Shown one piece after another: positions 8,667 through 15,755 of a stretch of 43,117 nt of DNA. Positions within the stretch are counted from its first letter, which is position 1. Each line of letters starts with the position of its first letter. Both the position numbers and the translations under genes were made by a program. The stretch lies in assembly GCA_017560825.1 (NCBI GenBank), contig JAFZED010000038.1, forward strand, positions 1 to 43,117, in the 5' to 3' direction. The stretch comes from Bacteroidales bacterium. GTDB lineage: Bacteria > Bacteroidota > Bacteroidia > Bacteroidales > UBA932. Below the pieces are notes generated by a model, which was given only the letters and a program-made list of their open reading frames with translations, was not told the origin of the DNA and did not search any database.

Positions 8667-9383
8667 TTAAAGTATGTCACTTTTCTTTAACTTTTTCTCC
8701 TTCTTTTTCTCTGGAGCACCTGCTACAATAATGACAATTTCACCCTTCGGCTCGTGTTCCTTGTACCAGGCAGCCACCTCTACAAGGCTTCCACGACGAT
8801 GTTCCTCGAACTTTTTCGAGATCTCTCTCGCCACAGAGCATTCTCTTTCCGGACCAAAGAACTCGGCCAGCTGCTCAAGCGTCTTGACAAGTCTGTAAGG
8901 AGATTCGTAGAAGATCATCGTGCGGGTCTCTTCTGCCAGCTCAGTCATTCTTGTCTGCCTGCCCTTCTTCTGCGGAAGAAATCCTTCAAAGCAGAATCTG
9001 TCACAAGGGTAGCCCGATGAGACCAGAGCCGGTACAAATGCAGTTGCTCCCGGCAGTGTCTGCACTTCGATTCCTTCCTGTACACAAGTACGGACAAGAA
9101 GGAAACCCGGATCCGAGATGCCCGGCGTGCCTGCGTCACTTATGAGAGCTACGTTCAGACCGGCAAGGATCCTCTCCTTTATCATTGAAGCGGTCTTGTG
9201 TTCATTGAACTTATGATGTGACTCGAGACGTCCTTTGATTTCGTAATGCTTGAGAAGGACAGAACTTGTCCTGGTGTCCTCTGCGAGGATGAGGTCAGCT
9301 TCCTTCAGGACTCTGATAGCCCTGAAAGTCATATCTTCAAGATTGCCGACAGGGGTCGGCACTATATACAGAATACCTGCCAT
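8667..9383 (-). CDS. rsmI: 16S rRNA (cytidine-1402-2'-O)-methyltransferase RsmI
   Basis: The 238-residue product has the tetrapyrrole-methylase fold of RsmI. Visible motifs are IVPTPVGNLEDMTFRAIRVL at the N-terminus, LAEDTRTSSVLLKHY, the SAM-binding loop SDAGTPGISDPG (residues 82-93) and LPGATAFVPALVSSGYP. RsmI 2'-O-methylates C1402 in the decoding centre of 16S rRNA. It is slightly shorter than many RsmI proteins (about 270-290), ending in a lysine-rich tail (APEKKKEKKLKKSDIL) instead of the usual C-terminal helical domain. It follows the acidic repeat protein gene by 5 bases and ends at a strong hairpin terminator. Confidence 0.93.
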   Translation of the reverse strand: MAGILYIVPTPVGNLEDMTFRAIRVLKEADLILAEDTRTSSVLLKHYEIKGRLESHHKFNEHKTASMIKERILAGLNVALISDAGTPGISDPGFLLVRTCVQEGIEVQTLPGATAFVPALVSSGYPCDRFCFEGFLPQKKGRQTRMTELAEETRTMIFYESPYRLVKTLEQLAEFFGPERECSVAREISKKFEEHRRGSLVEVAAWYKEHEPKGEIVIIVAGAPEKKKEKKLKKSDIL

Positions 9384-9388
9384 CCGGA

Positions 9389-10186
9389 TTATCTCACTTT
9401 ACGGCGTACCGCCATCATAAAGCGGTAGACGACTTCTGAATTAAGGTCCCACTCAGGGAAATCAGCGCACAAGTACTCCACTACCTGATCGAGGCTTTCC
9501 ATCTGATTGATCTTGGTAAGCGATTCCTGGAAGGCCATAGGATCCTCCTTGAAGAGGTAATTTATGAATATGATTCTGTCGTTAAGTGAAATCGCACTTC
9601 TGATGTCTCTTACCTGTGAGCCAGGCATATCCTTTCTCCAGGCCTGCTGCGCGGCCATCGCGTCATTGACAGTCGGCTTGGCAACACTCTCTGCCTTCTC
9701 AGCCACTGTGACAGGTGCCGGTTCGGCGACAGGAGCCTCTTCTGCAATAAGTACCGGTTCTTCAACAGGCGCTGGTTCTTCATCAAAGAACGGCAGGTCA
9801 TCCACCGGTGCTTCTTCTACAGGCAGATCCTCTTCAGGAAGATCGTCAACTTCCACTTCGGCCTCTACAACCTCCTCAACAGGCTCTTCAACCGATTCCT
9901 CGACTGGTTCTTCAACAGGTTCCTCAACAGGCTCCTCAGCCGGTTCCTCTGCAGCTTCAACCTCCTCAGCAAGAGGGATTTCCTGCTCCTGAACCATCTC
10001 TTCCACGACCTGCTCCGCAACAAGCGGCTCATCAATTTCGAGGTCAATAGATTCCGCCTCAAACTCTTCAGGATCCACCACCTGCTGCAACTCGGCCATC
10101 TTGGCGTCCAGCCTTTCAAGCTGCACCCTGATCGAAGCCATCATAGACTTGATTTCAGATAAAATCTGCTGCTCCTTATTTTCCAT
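9389..10186 (-). CDS. Acidic Glu/Pro/Val-repeat protein with conserved C-terminal domain
   Basis: This 265-residue protein has three parts: an N-terminal coiled-coil-like helix (about 1-37, [19 protein letters not shown]), a low-complexity acidic middle (about 38-160) with EEPVE-type pentapeptides at 80-105, and a well-ordered C-terminal part (about 188-265: [20 protein letters not shown] to [13 protein letters not shown]). The C-terminal block, with the RSAISLNDR sequence, resembles an uncharacterised conserved Bacteroidetes domain; I cannot name a function. No signal peptide or membrane segment is present. It is divergent from tdk (82-base gap) and 5 bases upstream of rsmI, so probably co-transcribed with rsmI. 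Confidence 0.75.
   Translation of the reverse strand: MENKEQQILSEIKSMMASIRVQLERLDAKMAELQQVVDPEEFEAESIDLEIDEPLVAEQVVEEMVQEQEIPLAEEVEAAEEPAEEPVEEPVEEPVEESVEEPVEEVVEAEVEVDDLPEEDLPVEEAPVDDLPFFDEEPAPVEEPVLIAEEAPVAEPAPVTVAEKAESVAKPTVNDAMAAQQAWRKDMPGSQVRDIRSAISLNDRIIFINYLFKEDPMAFQESLTKINQMESLDQVVEYLCADFPEWDLNSEVVYRFMMAVRRKVR
9872..9949 (-). repeat. In-frame 15-bp tandem repeat (EEPVE units)
   Basis: About five degenerate 15-base units encode residues 80-105 of the acidic protein ([26 protein letters not shown]...). The units differ mostly at synonymous positions. Unit number is likely to vary between strains. The opposite strand gives a spurious Ser/Gly/Thr-rich open frame. Confidence 0.7.
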
Positions 10187-10201
10187 AAAGCAATATTTGA
10201 C

Positions 10202-10209
10202 TATATTTG
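10202..10209 (+). promoter_or_regulatory. tdk promoter -7 box
   Basis: TATATTTG is an exact TAnnTTTG match, 60 bases upstream of the tdk start codon, in the divergent gap between tdk and the acidic repeat protein gene. Confidence 0.5.
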
Positions 10210-10268
10210 CGTTCCCCTTTCGAAGGGCTGTGATTATTTACGAAGAAGATAACATACAAAGTAAGGAA

Positions 10269-10847
10269 ATGTTTTTAGAAAACGCAAAAAAAGCAGGTTC
10301 TATTGAGGTAATCTGCGGTTCGATGTTCTCAGGAAAGACAGAGGAACTCATCAGAAGGATGAAAAGGGCACAGTTCGCAAAGCTCAACATAAAGATATTC
10401 AAGCCTTGTATCGACGTACGCTACTCTGAAGAGGATGTAGTTTCACACGATGCCCACAGCATTCCTTCCACACCCATTGACGCACCTGCAAAGATGCTTG
10501 AGATGATAGGTCAGGTAGATGTGATCGGTATCGACGAAGCACAGTTCTTTGACGGATCTATTGTCGAAGTGGTCCAGACACTTGCCAACAACGGTATCAG
10601 AGTGATAATCGCAGGTCTTGACACAGACTTCCTCGGCAAGCCGTTCGGCCCTATGCCAGCACTTATGGCAGTGGCAGAAGACATCCAGAAGGTTCACGCC
10701 ATCTGTGTAAAGTGCGGAAGCCCGGCCAACCACTCGCACAGACTTTCAAAGAGCAGCGAGCTTGTAGTTCTCGGAGAAACAGACATATACGAACCTCTCT
10801 GCAGGCACTGCTACAACTCAGCAATAAAAGAAGAAAAGGAAGCGTAA
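10269..10847 (+). CDS. tdk: Thymidine kinase (type II)
   Basis: The 192-residue enzyme phosphorylates thymidine with ATP in the salvage pathway. Visible are the P-loop [14 protein letters not shown] (residues 17-30), the Walker B-like DEAQFF, the lid region with zinc-binding cysteines (CVKCG and CRHC), and the thymidine-binding [19 protein letters not shown] place the start at 10269 ([10 protein letters not shown]), preceded by AAGGA; the longer open frame upstream passes through the promoter. The TAA stop lies in the loop of an 18-bp bidirectional terminator hairpin. Length is normal for bacterial TK1-type kinases. Confidence 0.95.
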   Translation: MFLENAKKAGSIEVICGSMFSGKTEELIRRMKRAQFAKLNIKIFKPCIDVRYSEEDVVSHDAHSIPSTPIDAPAKMLEMIGQVDVIGIDEAQFFDGSIVEVVQTLANNGIRVIIAGLDTDFLGKPFGPMPALMAVAEDIQKVHAICVKCGSPANHSHRLSKSSELVVLGETDIYEPLCRHCYNSAIKEEKEA

Positions 10848-10867
10848 CAGCTTCCTTTTCTTCTTTT
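10826..10867. terminator. Bidirectional terminator overlapping the tdk stop
   Basis: A perfect 18-bp stem (left arm 10826-10843, right arm 10850-10867) has a six-base GTAACA loop containing the tdk stop codon. The left arm encodes the last lysine/glutamate-rich residues of tdk, and the right arm reaches the stop codon of the opposing TSCPD gene. A/T-rich arms supply U-runs in both directions. Confidence 0.8.
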
Positions 10868-11240
10868 ATTTCAACGACTTAAGCACTTTGGCCAACTGAT
10901 CCGGACAGGACGTTCCCCTCTTTCCGCAGGTAATACCTTCGAGGCGCCTTATCGCCTCCTCTACAGTCATATCCTTGACCAAGGCTCCTATTCCTTTAGC
11001 ATTTCCTTCGCAGCCTCGTGTATATACCACCTTCTGGATCACTCCGCCTACAATCTCGATTTCGATCTTGTTCGAGCAGACCTTCGCGCTCGGCACTGCT
11101 GTAACATATCTGACACCTTCCACCAGCTCATCCTTTACGATGCTGAAGTCATTCCCATCAGAAGCGACCGCTGTCTGCTCCTGAGCCATTGCTGTAATAC
11201 TCATAAGTATAAAAGCAGTTAAGATAAGTAATCGTTTCAT
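10866..11240 (-). CDS. Exported TSCPD-domain protein
   Basis: The 124-residue product has an N-terminal signal peptide (MKRLLILTAFILMSITAMAQ) followed by a complete TSCPD domain (about residues 45-124). Its four conserved cysteines are Cys55 (KVCSNKI), Cys77 (TRGCEGNAKGIG), Cys105 (ITCGKRG) and Cys112 (TSCPDQLA), matching the TIGR03905 four-Cys proteins and the C-terminal domain of some B12-dependent ribonucleotide reductases. The domain is normally cytoplasmic and thought to bind metal or nucleic acid; here it appears to be exported. The start at 11240 places the signal peptide at the N-terminus; the open frame further upstream overlaps the next gene. It follows the small helical-protein gene by 31 bases. 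Confidence 0.8.
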   Translation of the reverse strand: MKRLLILTAFILMSITAMAQEQTAVASDGNDFSIVKDELVEGVRYVTAVPSAKVCSNKIEIEIVGGVIQKVVYTRGCEGNAKGIGALVKDMTVEEAIRRLEGITCGKRGTSCPDQLAKVLKSLK

Positions 11241-11271
11241 ATGATTTTGGATATAAAAATCGAAGCGGAGA

Positions 11272-11508
11272 CTAGAACAATGTAGGATGATTGTCATCCA
11301 GTTCCTTGAGTATCTTTTCCATAATCGCCTCTCTGAACAGCACAGCCTTCGTACCCACACGGAACTTGTCGCAGTACTGCTCAATGGCAGCCATCTCACT
11401 GTCATTCAAATAGATGACCTGTCTGTGCCTGCGTACCAGTGACTCCTTCTGTTTCTTGAGGTACTCCGGATCCACACCCTTCACGGTATTTTTCTTCTTC
11501 TTTGCCAA
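11272..11508 (-). CDS. Small basic protein, ribbon-helix-helix-like
   Basis: This 78-residue protein starts with a lysine cluster (AKKKKNTVKG), then a segment RRHRQVIYLNDSEMAAIEQYC with a short predicted strand followed by helices (VGTKAVLFREAIMEKILKEL). That layout (strand, helix, helix) resembles ribbon-helix-helix DNA-binding proteins such as MobC/Arc types, but I do not recognise a named family. The only plausible start is a TTG at 11508-11506 preceded by AAAGG; no in-frame ATG exists before residue 39. It has its own minus-strand TATTTTTG promoter box and heads a two-gene unit with the TSCPD protein, divergent from the arginine operon. Confidence 0.65.
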   Translation of the reverse strand: MAKKKKNTVKGVDPEYLKKQKESLVRRHRQVIYLNDSEMAAIEQYCDKFRVGTKAVLFREAIMEKILKELDDNHPTLF

Positions 11509-11531
11509 ACCTTTACATATTGATTGATTTG

Positions 11532-11539
11532 CAAAAATA
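11532..11539 (-). promoter_or_regulatory. -7 box for the small basic protein / TSCPD unit
   Basis: On the minus strand the sequence reads TATTTTTG, an exact TAnnTTTG match, 23 bases upstream of the TTG start. No convincing -33 element is seen. Confidence 0.45.
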
Positions 11540-11574
11540 GTAAAAAAAATCCTCCAACATATGCAGTATTTTCT

Positions 11575-11582
11575 TATATTTG
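11575..11582 (+). promoter_or_regulatory. Arginine operon promoter -7 box
   Basis: TATATTTG matches TAnnTTTG exactly. Transcription would start near 11588, leaving a leader of about 170 bases before the first gene at 11759. Confidence 0.5.
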
Positions 11583-11589
11583 CGTATTA

Positions 11590-11666
11590 TGTCAATTTCG
11601 ATTCAAATATTCGTCCGACTTTAGGAGGGGCTCTCAGAAGCGTTTCCCTCCCAATTGCAATTGACA
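11590..11666 (+). promoter_or_regulatory. Structured leader of the arginine operon (candidate)
   Basis: Outer arms TGTCAATT (11590-11597) and AATTGACA (11659-11666) are perfectly complementary over 8 bp and enclose an inner stem GGAGGGG (11624-11630) with TCCCTCC (11645-11651, one G-U). A 12-bp palindrome, CAATTGCAATTG, lies at 11652-11663. A short frame, ATG at 11589 to TAG at 11624 (MSISIQIFVRL), sits on the 5' side and holds one arginine codon. A further weak stem (TCCC/GGGA, 11703-11717) follows. I do not recognise a known riboswitch; the nested arrangement suggests leader-level control of arginine genes. Confidence 0.4.
11592..11605. promoter_or_regulatory. ARG-box-like operator
   Basis: TCAAT-TTCG-ATTCA agrees at 9 of the 10 half-site positions with the ArgR half sites TGAAT and ATTCA separated by four bases; the spacer has C and G where A/T are usual. 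It begins just downstream of the predicted transcription start, a suitable place for repression by ArgR. No argR gene lies in the window. Confidence 0.4.
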
Positions 11667-11758
11667 ATCTCGGTTTGTCTTGCCGTTAGGATCACTATCG
11701 ACTCCCAATTTTCGGGACATTCCACGAATCAAAAATATTAACCATATTTTAGACATCT

Positions 11759-12367
11759 ATGCAGATTGATGTATTGGTGGCTGATGCAAGCCACGTGACA
11801 TATGCCGATGAGATTTGCGAGGAAATCCTCGTTTCCGCACGCGAAAGAGGAACCGGTATCGCAAGAAGAACACCGGAATATATTATTGACAAGATGCTGG
11901 CAGGCAAGGCAGTGATTGCTGTAGCCGAAGACGGCAGATTTGCAGGTTTCTCATATATAGAGACCTGGGGAGGCAAACAGTATGTAGCCAACTCCGGCCT
12001 CATCGTCGCCCACGGATTCCGAGGACTCGGCCTGGCGATGAGGATCAAGAGCCGCATCTTCAAGCTTTCGCGAGAGCTCTACCCTCAGGCCAAGATATTC
12101 AGCATAACCACAGGAGCCGCCGTAATGAAGATGAATTACGAGCTTGGTTTCAGACCTGTGACATTTGCGGCCCTTACCGACGATCCCGAGTTCTGGAAAG
12201 GCTGCCAGGGCTGCCGCAACTACTCCATCCTCGAGGCAAACGAGCACAGGATGTGCCTGTGCACAGGCCTTCTCTACGATCCTTCCGAACACATCGACGT
12301 TATGGATCCGGCACATCCGGAACGCCTCGGTCTGAAGGACGGCGAACAGAAGACCCAAAATCTCTAA
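11759..12367 (+). CDS. GNAT acyltransferase, probable N-acylglutamate synthase (argA-like)
   Basis: This 202-residue GNAT-fold protein heads the arginine operon, which otherwise lacks the enzyme that acylates glutamate. The acyl-CoA pyrophosphate loop is FRGLGLAMRIK (residues 87-97), followed by a typical GNAT helix and MKMNYELGFRPV. The C-terminal part has a cysteine pair CQGC (149-152) and CLC (166-168), a possible metal site not found in classical ArgA. With a succinylornithine-type transcarbamylase in the same operon, the likely reaction is glutamate plus succinyl-CoA to N-succinylglutamate; this is inference from context. Similar proteins sit next to argG in Bacteroides arginine clusters. 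The stop is 34 bases before argG. Confidence 0.75.
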   Translation: MQIDVLVADASHVTYADEICEEILVSARERGTGIARRTPEYIIDKMLAGKAVIAVAEDGRFAGFSYIETWGGKQYVANSGLIVAHGFRGLGLAMRIKSRIFKLSRELYPQAKIFSITTGAAVMKMNYELGFRPVTFAALTDDPEFWKGCQGCRNYSILEANEHRMCLCTGLLYDPSEHIDVMDPAHPERLGLKDGEQKTQNL

Positions 12368-12401
12368 CCAGACAAGAAAATAAATATAAAGGTATATACA
12401 T

Positions 12402-13589
12402 ATGAACAACAAGGTTGTACTCGCCTTCAGCGGCGGACTTGACACATCATTCTGTGTCCCTTATCTGAAGAATGAAAAAGGACTTGAGGTCCACACCATA
12501 ATGGTCAATACAGGCGGTTTCTCTGAGCAGGAGGCAAAGGCCATCGAGGAGCGTGCCCTCACTCTTGGAGCAGCATCACACAAGACAGTGGATGCAGTTG
12601 ACACTTACTACAACAAAGGCATCAAATACCTGATCTATGGAAACATCCTCAAGAACGGCACCTACCCACTCTCAGTAAGTTCCGAGAGAGTGTTCCAGGC
12701 TCTTGAGGTTCTCAAGCACGTGCAGGAAATCGGAGCTGACTATGTTGCCCACGGCAGCACAGGCGCCGGCAACGACCAGGTACGCTTCGACATCGTGTTC
12801 GAGATCCTTGCACCTCAGGTACAGATCATCGCCCCTGTAAGAGAGCACAGCTTTACCCGTCAGTACGAGATCGAATATCTCCAGAAAAACGGCTTTGAGG
12901 CATCTTGGGAGAAAGCAAAGTACTCTATCAACCAGGGACTCTGGGGAACAAGTATCGGAGGAGTGGAGACACTCTCATCTGACGGCTACCTTCCTGAAGA
13001 GGCATACCCTGTACAGGTGACAAAGACAACTCCTGAGCACATCAAGATCGGTTTCCACAAGGGAGAGCCTGTTTCATTCAATGGAGTGGAAATGAGTCCA
13101 GTGGAAGTCATCAAGGCAATCCGCGAGGTAGCGGCGCCGTTCGGAATCGGACGCGACATCCACATCGGCGACACCATCATCGGCATCAAGGGCCGCGTAG
13201 GCTTCGAGGCCGCCGCACCGCTCATCATCATCAAGGCACACCACCTCCTCGAGAAGCACACCCTCACAAAGGGTCAGCTCTATTGGAAGGAGCAGATTGC
13301 AGGCTGGTACGGTCAGCAGATGCACGAGGCAATGTACCTTGACCCTGTGATGAGAGATATGGAGGCGATGATGGACAGCATCGAGCAGAATGTGACAGGA
13401 GAGGTAGAGGTTGCGCTTATGCCATACCACTTCTCGGTACTCGGCTGCAAGAGTGAACACGACCTTATGAGCAGCAAGTTCGGAGCATATGGCGAGATCA
13501 ACAAGTCATACACCGGTCAGGATGTGATCGGCTTTACAAAGGTGATAGCCAACCCTCTCAAGATCTATTATTCTGTAAATGAAAAATAA
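12402..13589 (+). CDS. argG: Argininosuccinate synthase
   Basis: The 395-residue enzyme joins citrulline and aspartate with ATP to give argininosuccinate. The N-terminal PP-loop is AFSGGLDTS (residues 8-16), followed by the nucleotide-binding region (VNTGGFSEQEA). Other family motifs are YVAHGSTGAGNDQVRF and the active-site segment NQGLWGTSIGG; the C-terminal SYTGQDVIGFTKVI is also visible. Second gene of the arginine operon. It starts at an ATG preceded by GGTATATACAT, a sequence that recurs in the palindrome before argH. A GTCATT-type intergenic repeat follows before argC. Confidence 0.96.
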   Translation: MNNKVVLAFSGGLDTSFCVPYLKNEKGLEVHTIMVNTGGFSEQEAKAIEERALTLGAASHKTVDAVDTYYNKGIKYLIYGNILKNGTYPLSVSSERVFQALEVLKHVQEIGADYVAHGSTGAGNDQVRFDIVFEILAPQVQIIAPVREHSFTRQYEIEYLQKNGFEASWEKAKYSINQGLWGTSIGGVETLSSDGYLPEEAYPVQVTKTTPEHIKIGFHKGEPVSFNGVEMSPVEVIKAIREVAAPFGIGRDIHIGDTIIGIKGRVGFEAAAPLIIIKAHHLLEKHTLTKGQLYWKEQIAGWYGQQMHEAMYLDPVMRDMEAMMDSIEQNVTGEVEVALMPYHFSVLGCKSEHDLMSSKFGAYGEINKSYTGQDVIGFTKVIANPLKIYYSVNEK

Positions 13590-13596
13590 TCTCTTC

Positions 13597-13631
13597 GTCA
13601 TTCAGACTGGACGAAGCGAATGGAGAAATCT
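13597..13631. repeat. GTCATT-type intergenic repeat (degenerate)
   Basis: In the 44-base gap between argG and argC the sequence begins GTCATTCAGACTGGACGAAG, continues with a GCGAATGGAG segment and ends in AAATCT. It resembles the GTCATT...AAATCT dispersed repeats common between genes in Bacteroidetes and elsewhere. CTTCGTC (13593-13599) and GACGAAG (13610-13616) form a 7-bp stem. It runs almost to the argC start codon at 13634. Relatives are at 36389-36430 and 41243-41303. Confidence 0.5.
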
Positions 13632-13633
13632 TT

Positions 13634-14620
13634 ATGAACAATAAAATCAAAGTAGCGATTGCGGGCGGAACCGGATACACAGGAGGCGAACTCTTCAGAA
13701 TCCTGCTCAACCACCCGAATGTAGAGATCGTTGCAGCGACAACGACATCATCAGCAGGCGTTCCTGTGGCACAGGTGCACAGGGACCTGATCGGTGAGAC
13801 CGACCTCTGCTTCGGCACTGAGCACAACGACCCTGACGTGATCTTCCTGTGCCTGGGACACGGCATTTCAAGACAGTTTGTGGACAGCAATGACATCAAG
13901 CCGTCGTGCCGTATCATCGACCTGGGCAACGATTTCAGACTTGACGGAGAGTATGCAGGAAGGAATTTCGTCTACGGTCTGTGCGAAAGTGCAAAGGAGG
14001 AAATCCGCAAGGCTCACAACGTAGCCAATCCAGGCTGCTTCGCGACAGCCATCCAGCTTGCCACATTGCCTTTGGCAGCAGCCGGACTGATAAATGACGA
14101 GATCCACGTGACTGCAATCACAGGTTCTACCGGCGCCGGAAAGAAGCCTGGTGAGACCACGCACTTCAGCTACCGCAACGACAACATATCCATATACAAG
14201 CTCTTCAGCCACCAGCACCTTGCGGAGATAAAGAAAAACATCGTTAAGGTCGGCTCGCTGGAGGCCGAACCGAAGGTGAACTTCGTGCCTCTTCGCGGCG
14301 ATTTCGCAAGAGGAATATTCGCAAGCGTATATACAAGGGCTGCAGAAGGTCTGACACTCGAAGATTATCAGAAGATATATGAGGACTACTATGCGTCGTC
14401 ACCGTTTGTCTTCCTGAGCAAGGAGGGCATCTCGATGAAGGAAGTGGTCAACACCAACAAGGCGCTGCTGCACGTGGAGCTTCACGACGGTTACATCCAC
14501 ATTGCCTCGGCAATCGACAACCTCATCAAGGGCGCCTCAGGTCAGGCAGTACAGAATATGAACCTTATGTTCGGCCTTCCGGAGGACACTGGCCTCCGCC
14601 TGAAGCCGTCAGCATTCTAA
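13634..14620 (+). CDS. argC: N-acyl-gamma-glutamyl-phosphate reductase
   Basis: The 328-residue NADPH-dependent reductase converts N-acylglutamyl phosphate to the semialdehyde; the acyl group is probably succinyl here. The nucleotide-binding motif is AIAGGTGYTGGEL (residues 8-20), the catalytic cysteine is Cys135 in ANPGCFATA, and the family motif GSTGAGKKPGETTHFSYRN follows. It starts 44 bases after argG and is 10 bases before argD. Length and motifs are normal. Confidence 0.95.
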   Translation: MNNKIKVAIAGGTGYTGGELFRILLNHPNVEIVAATTTSSAGVPVAQVHRDLIGETDLCFGTEHNDPDVIFLCLGHGISRQFVDSNDIKPSCRIIDLGNDFRLDGEYAGRNFVYGLCESAKEEIRKAHNVANPGCFATAIQLATLPLAAAGLINDEIHVTAITGSTGAGKKPGETTHFSYRNDNISIYKLFSHQHLAEIKKNIVKVGSLEAEPKVNFVPLRGDFARGIFASVYTRAAEGLTLEDYQKIYEDYYASSPFVFLSKEGISMKEVVNTNKALLHVELHDGYIHIASAIDNLIKGASGQAVQNMNLMFGLPEDTGLRLKPSAF

Positions 14621-14630
14621 ATCAAGGAAT

Positions 14631-15755
14631 ATGAATTTATTTGACGTTTACCCTCTTTGGGATATAGAGCCCGTAAAGGGCTCGGACACAACCCTTTGGG
14701 ATAAGGACGGGAATATATATACAGACCTTTACGGCGGTCACGCCGTCATATCCGTGGGCCATTGTCATCCTCATTATGTGAAGAAGGTGCAGGATCAGGC
14801 TGCGACGCTCGGTTTCTATTCGAACGCAGTCCAGAACTCTCTTCAGAAGGAGCTCGCCTCAAAGCTCGGCAAGCTCTGCGGCTATGATGACTATGCGCTT
14901 TTCCTCTGCAACAGCGGAGCCGAGGCAAATGAAAACGCCCTCAAGGTGGCGTCTTTCCACACCGGAAAGCCTAAAGTCCTTGCGTTCAACAAGGCATTTC
15001 ACGGAAGAACATCAGGCGCAGTGGCCGCAACCGACAACCCTAAGATCCAGGCTCCGTTCAACAAGACTGAGAATATCGTTTTCGCTCCTCTCAATGACCT
15101 GGCGGCTGTAGAGGCTGAACTCTCAAAGGGAGATTTCGCAGCAGTGATCATCGAAGGCATCCAGGGTGTGGCAGGAATATATGAACCTACAAAAGAGTTT
15201 ATGCAGGGTCTAAGAGAGCTTTGCGACAGACTTTCTGTAGTACTTATCCTGGATGAGATACAGTCAGGCTATGGCCGCACAGGAAAGTTCTTTGCGCATC
15301 AGCACTACGGCATCAAGGCGGACATCATAACTACCGCCAAGGGAATGGGCAACGGATTCCCTATCGGAGGCGTGCTCATCAGCCCTTCCATCAAGCCTTC
15401 CTACGGAATGCTCGGCACCACATTCGGCGGAAACCACCTCGCCTGTGCAGCAGCGACTGCAGTCCTGGAGATAATCGAGGAAGAGAACCTTGTCGAGAAT
15501 GCTGCCAGGATAGGCGAATATTTTCGACAGGAACTTTCATCGGACAAGGCTGTAAAGGAGTACCGTGGAAAAGGACTTATGATCGGTCTTGAGCTCAACG
15601 AGGAATATATAGGACTCCGCGACAGGCTTCTGTTCGAGAAGCATTTCTTCACTGGAGCCGCAGGAGCAGGAGTCATCCGCCTCCTCCCTTCACTGACAGT
15701 GTCCCAGGAGACTGCAGAATCATTTGTTAAAGCTTGGAAAGAACTTACACGATGA
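14631..15755 (+). CDS. argD: N-acylornithine aminotransferase (class III, PLP)
   Basis: The 374-residue fold-type I PLP aminotransferase makes N-acylornithine from the semialdehyde, with glutamate as donor. Motifs are CNSGAEANENALK (PLP phosphate contact), FHGRTSGA, LILDEIQSGYGRTGKFFA, and the PLP lysine Lys237 in TTAKGMGNGFPIGG. In this pathway the acyl group is probably succinyl. The TGA stop overlaps the ATG of the transcarbamylase gene (ATGA), so the two are translationally coupled. Confidence 0.95.
   Translation: MNLFDVYPLWDIEPVKGSDTTLWDKDGNIYTDLYGGHAVISVGHCHPHYVKKVQDQAATLGFYSNAVQNSLQKELASKLGKLCGYDDYALFLCNSGAEANENALKVASFHTGKPKVLAFNKAFHGRTSGAVAATDNPKIQAPFNKTENIVFAPLNDLAAVEAELSKGDFAAVIIEGIQGVAGIYEPTKEFMQGLRELCDRLSVVLILDEIQSGYGRTGKFFAHQHYGIKADIITTAKGMGNGFPIGGVLISPSIKPSYGMLGTTFGGNHLACAAATAVLEIIEEENLVENAARIGEYFRQELSSDKAVKEYRGKGLMIGLELNEEYIGLRDRLLFEKHFFTGAAGAGVIRLLPSLTVSQETAESFVKAWKELTR

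Noticed and set aside
9564-9992. A 142-codon plus-strand open frame rich in Ser, Gly and Thr
   Set aside because: It is the antisense image of the EEPVE repeat gene; the low-complexity composition comes from the repeat, and there is no start context or family match.
11589-11624. An 11-codon frame with one arginine codon as a classical attenuation leader peptide
   Set aside because: One Arg codon is too few for a stalling leader peptide, and its ATG is nearly at the predicted transcript start; kept only as part of the leader description.
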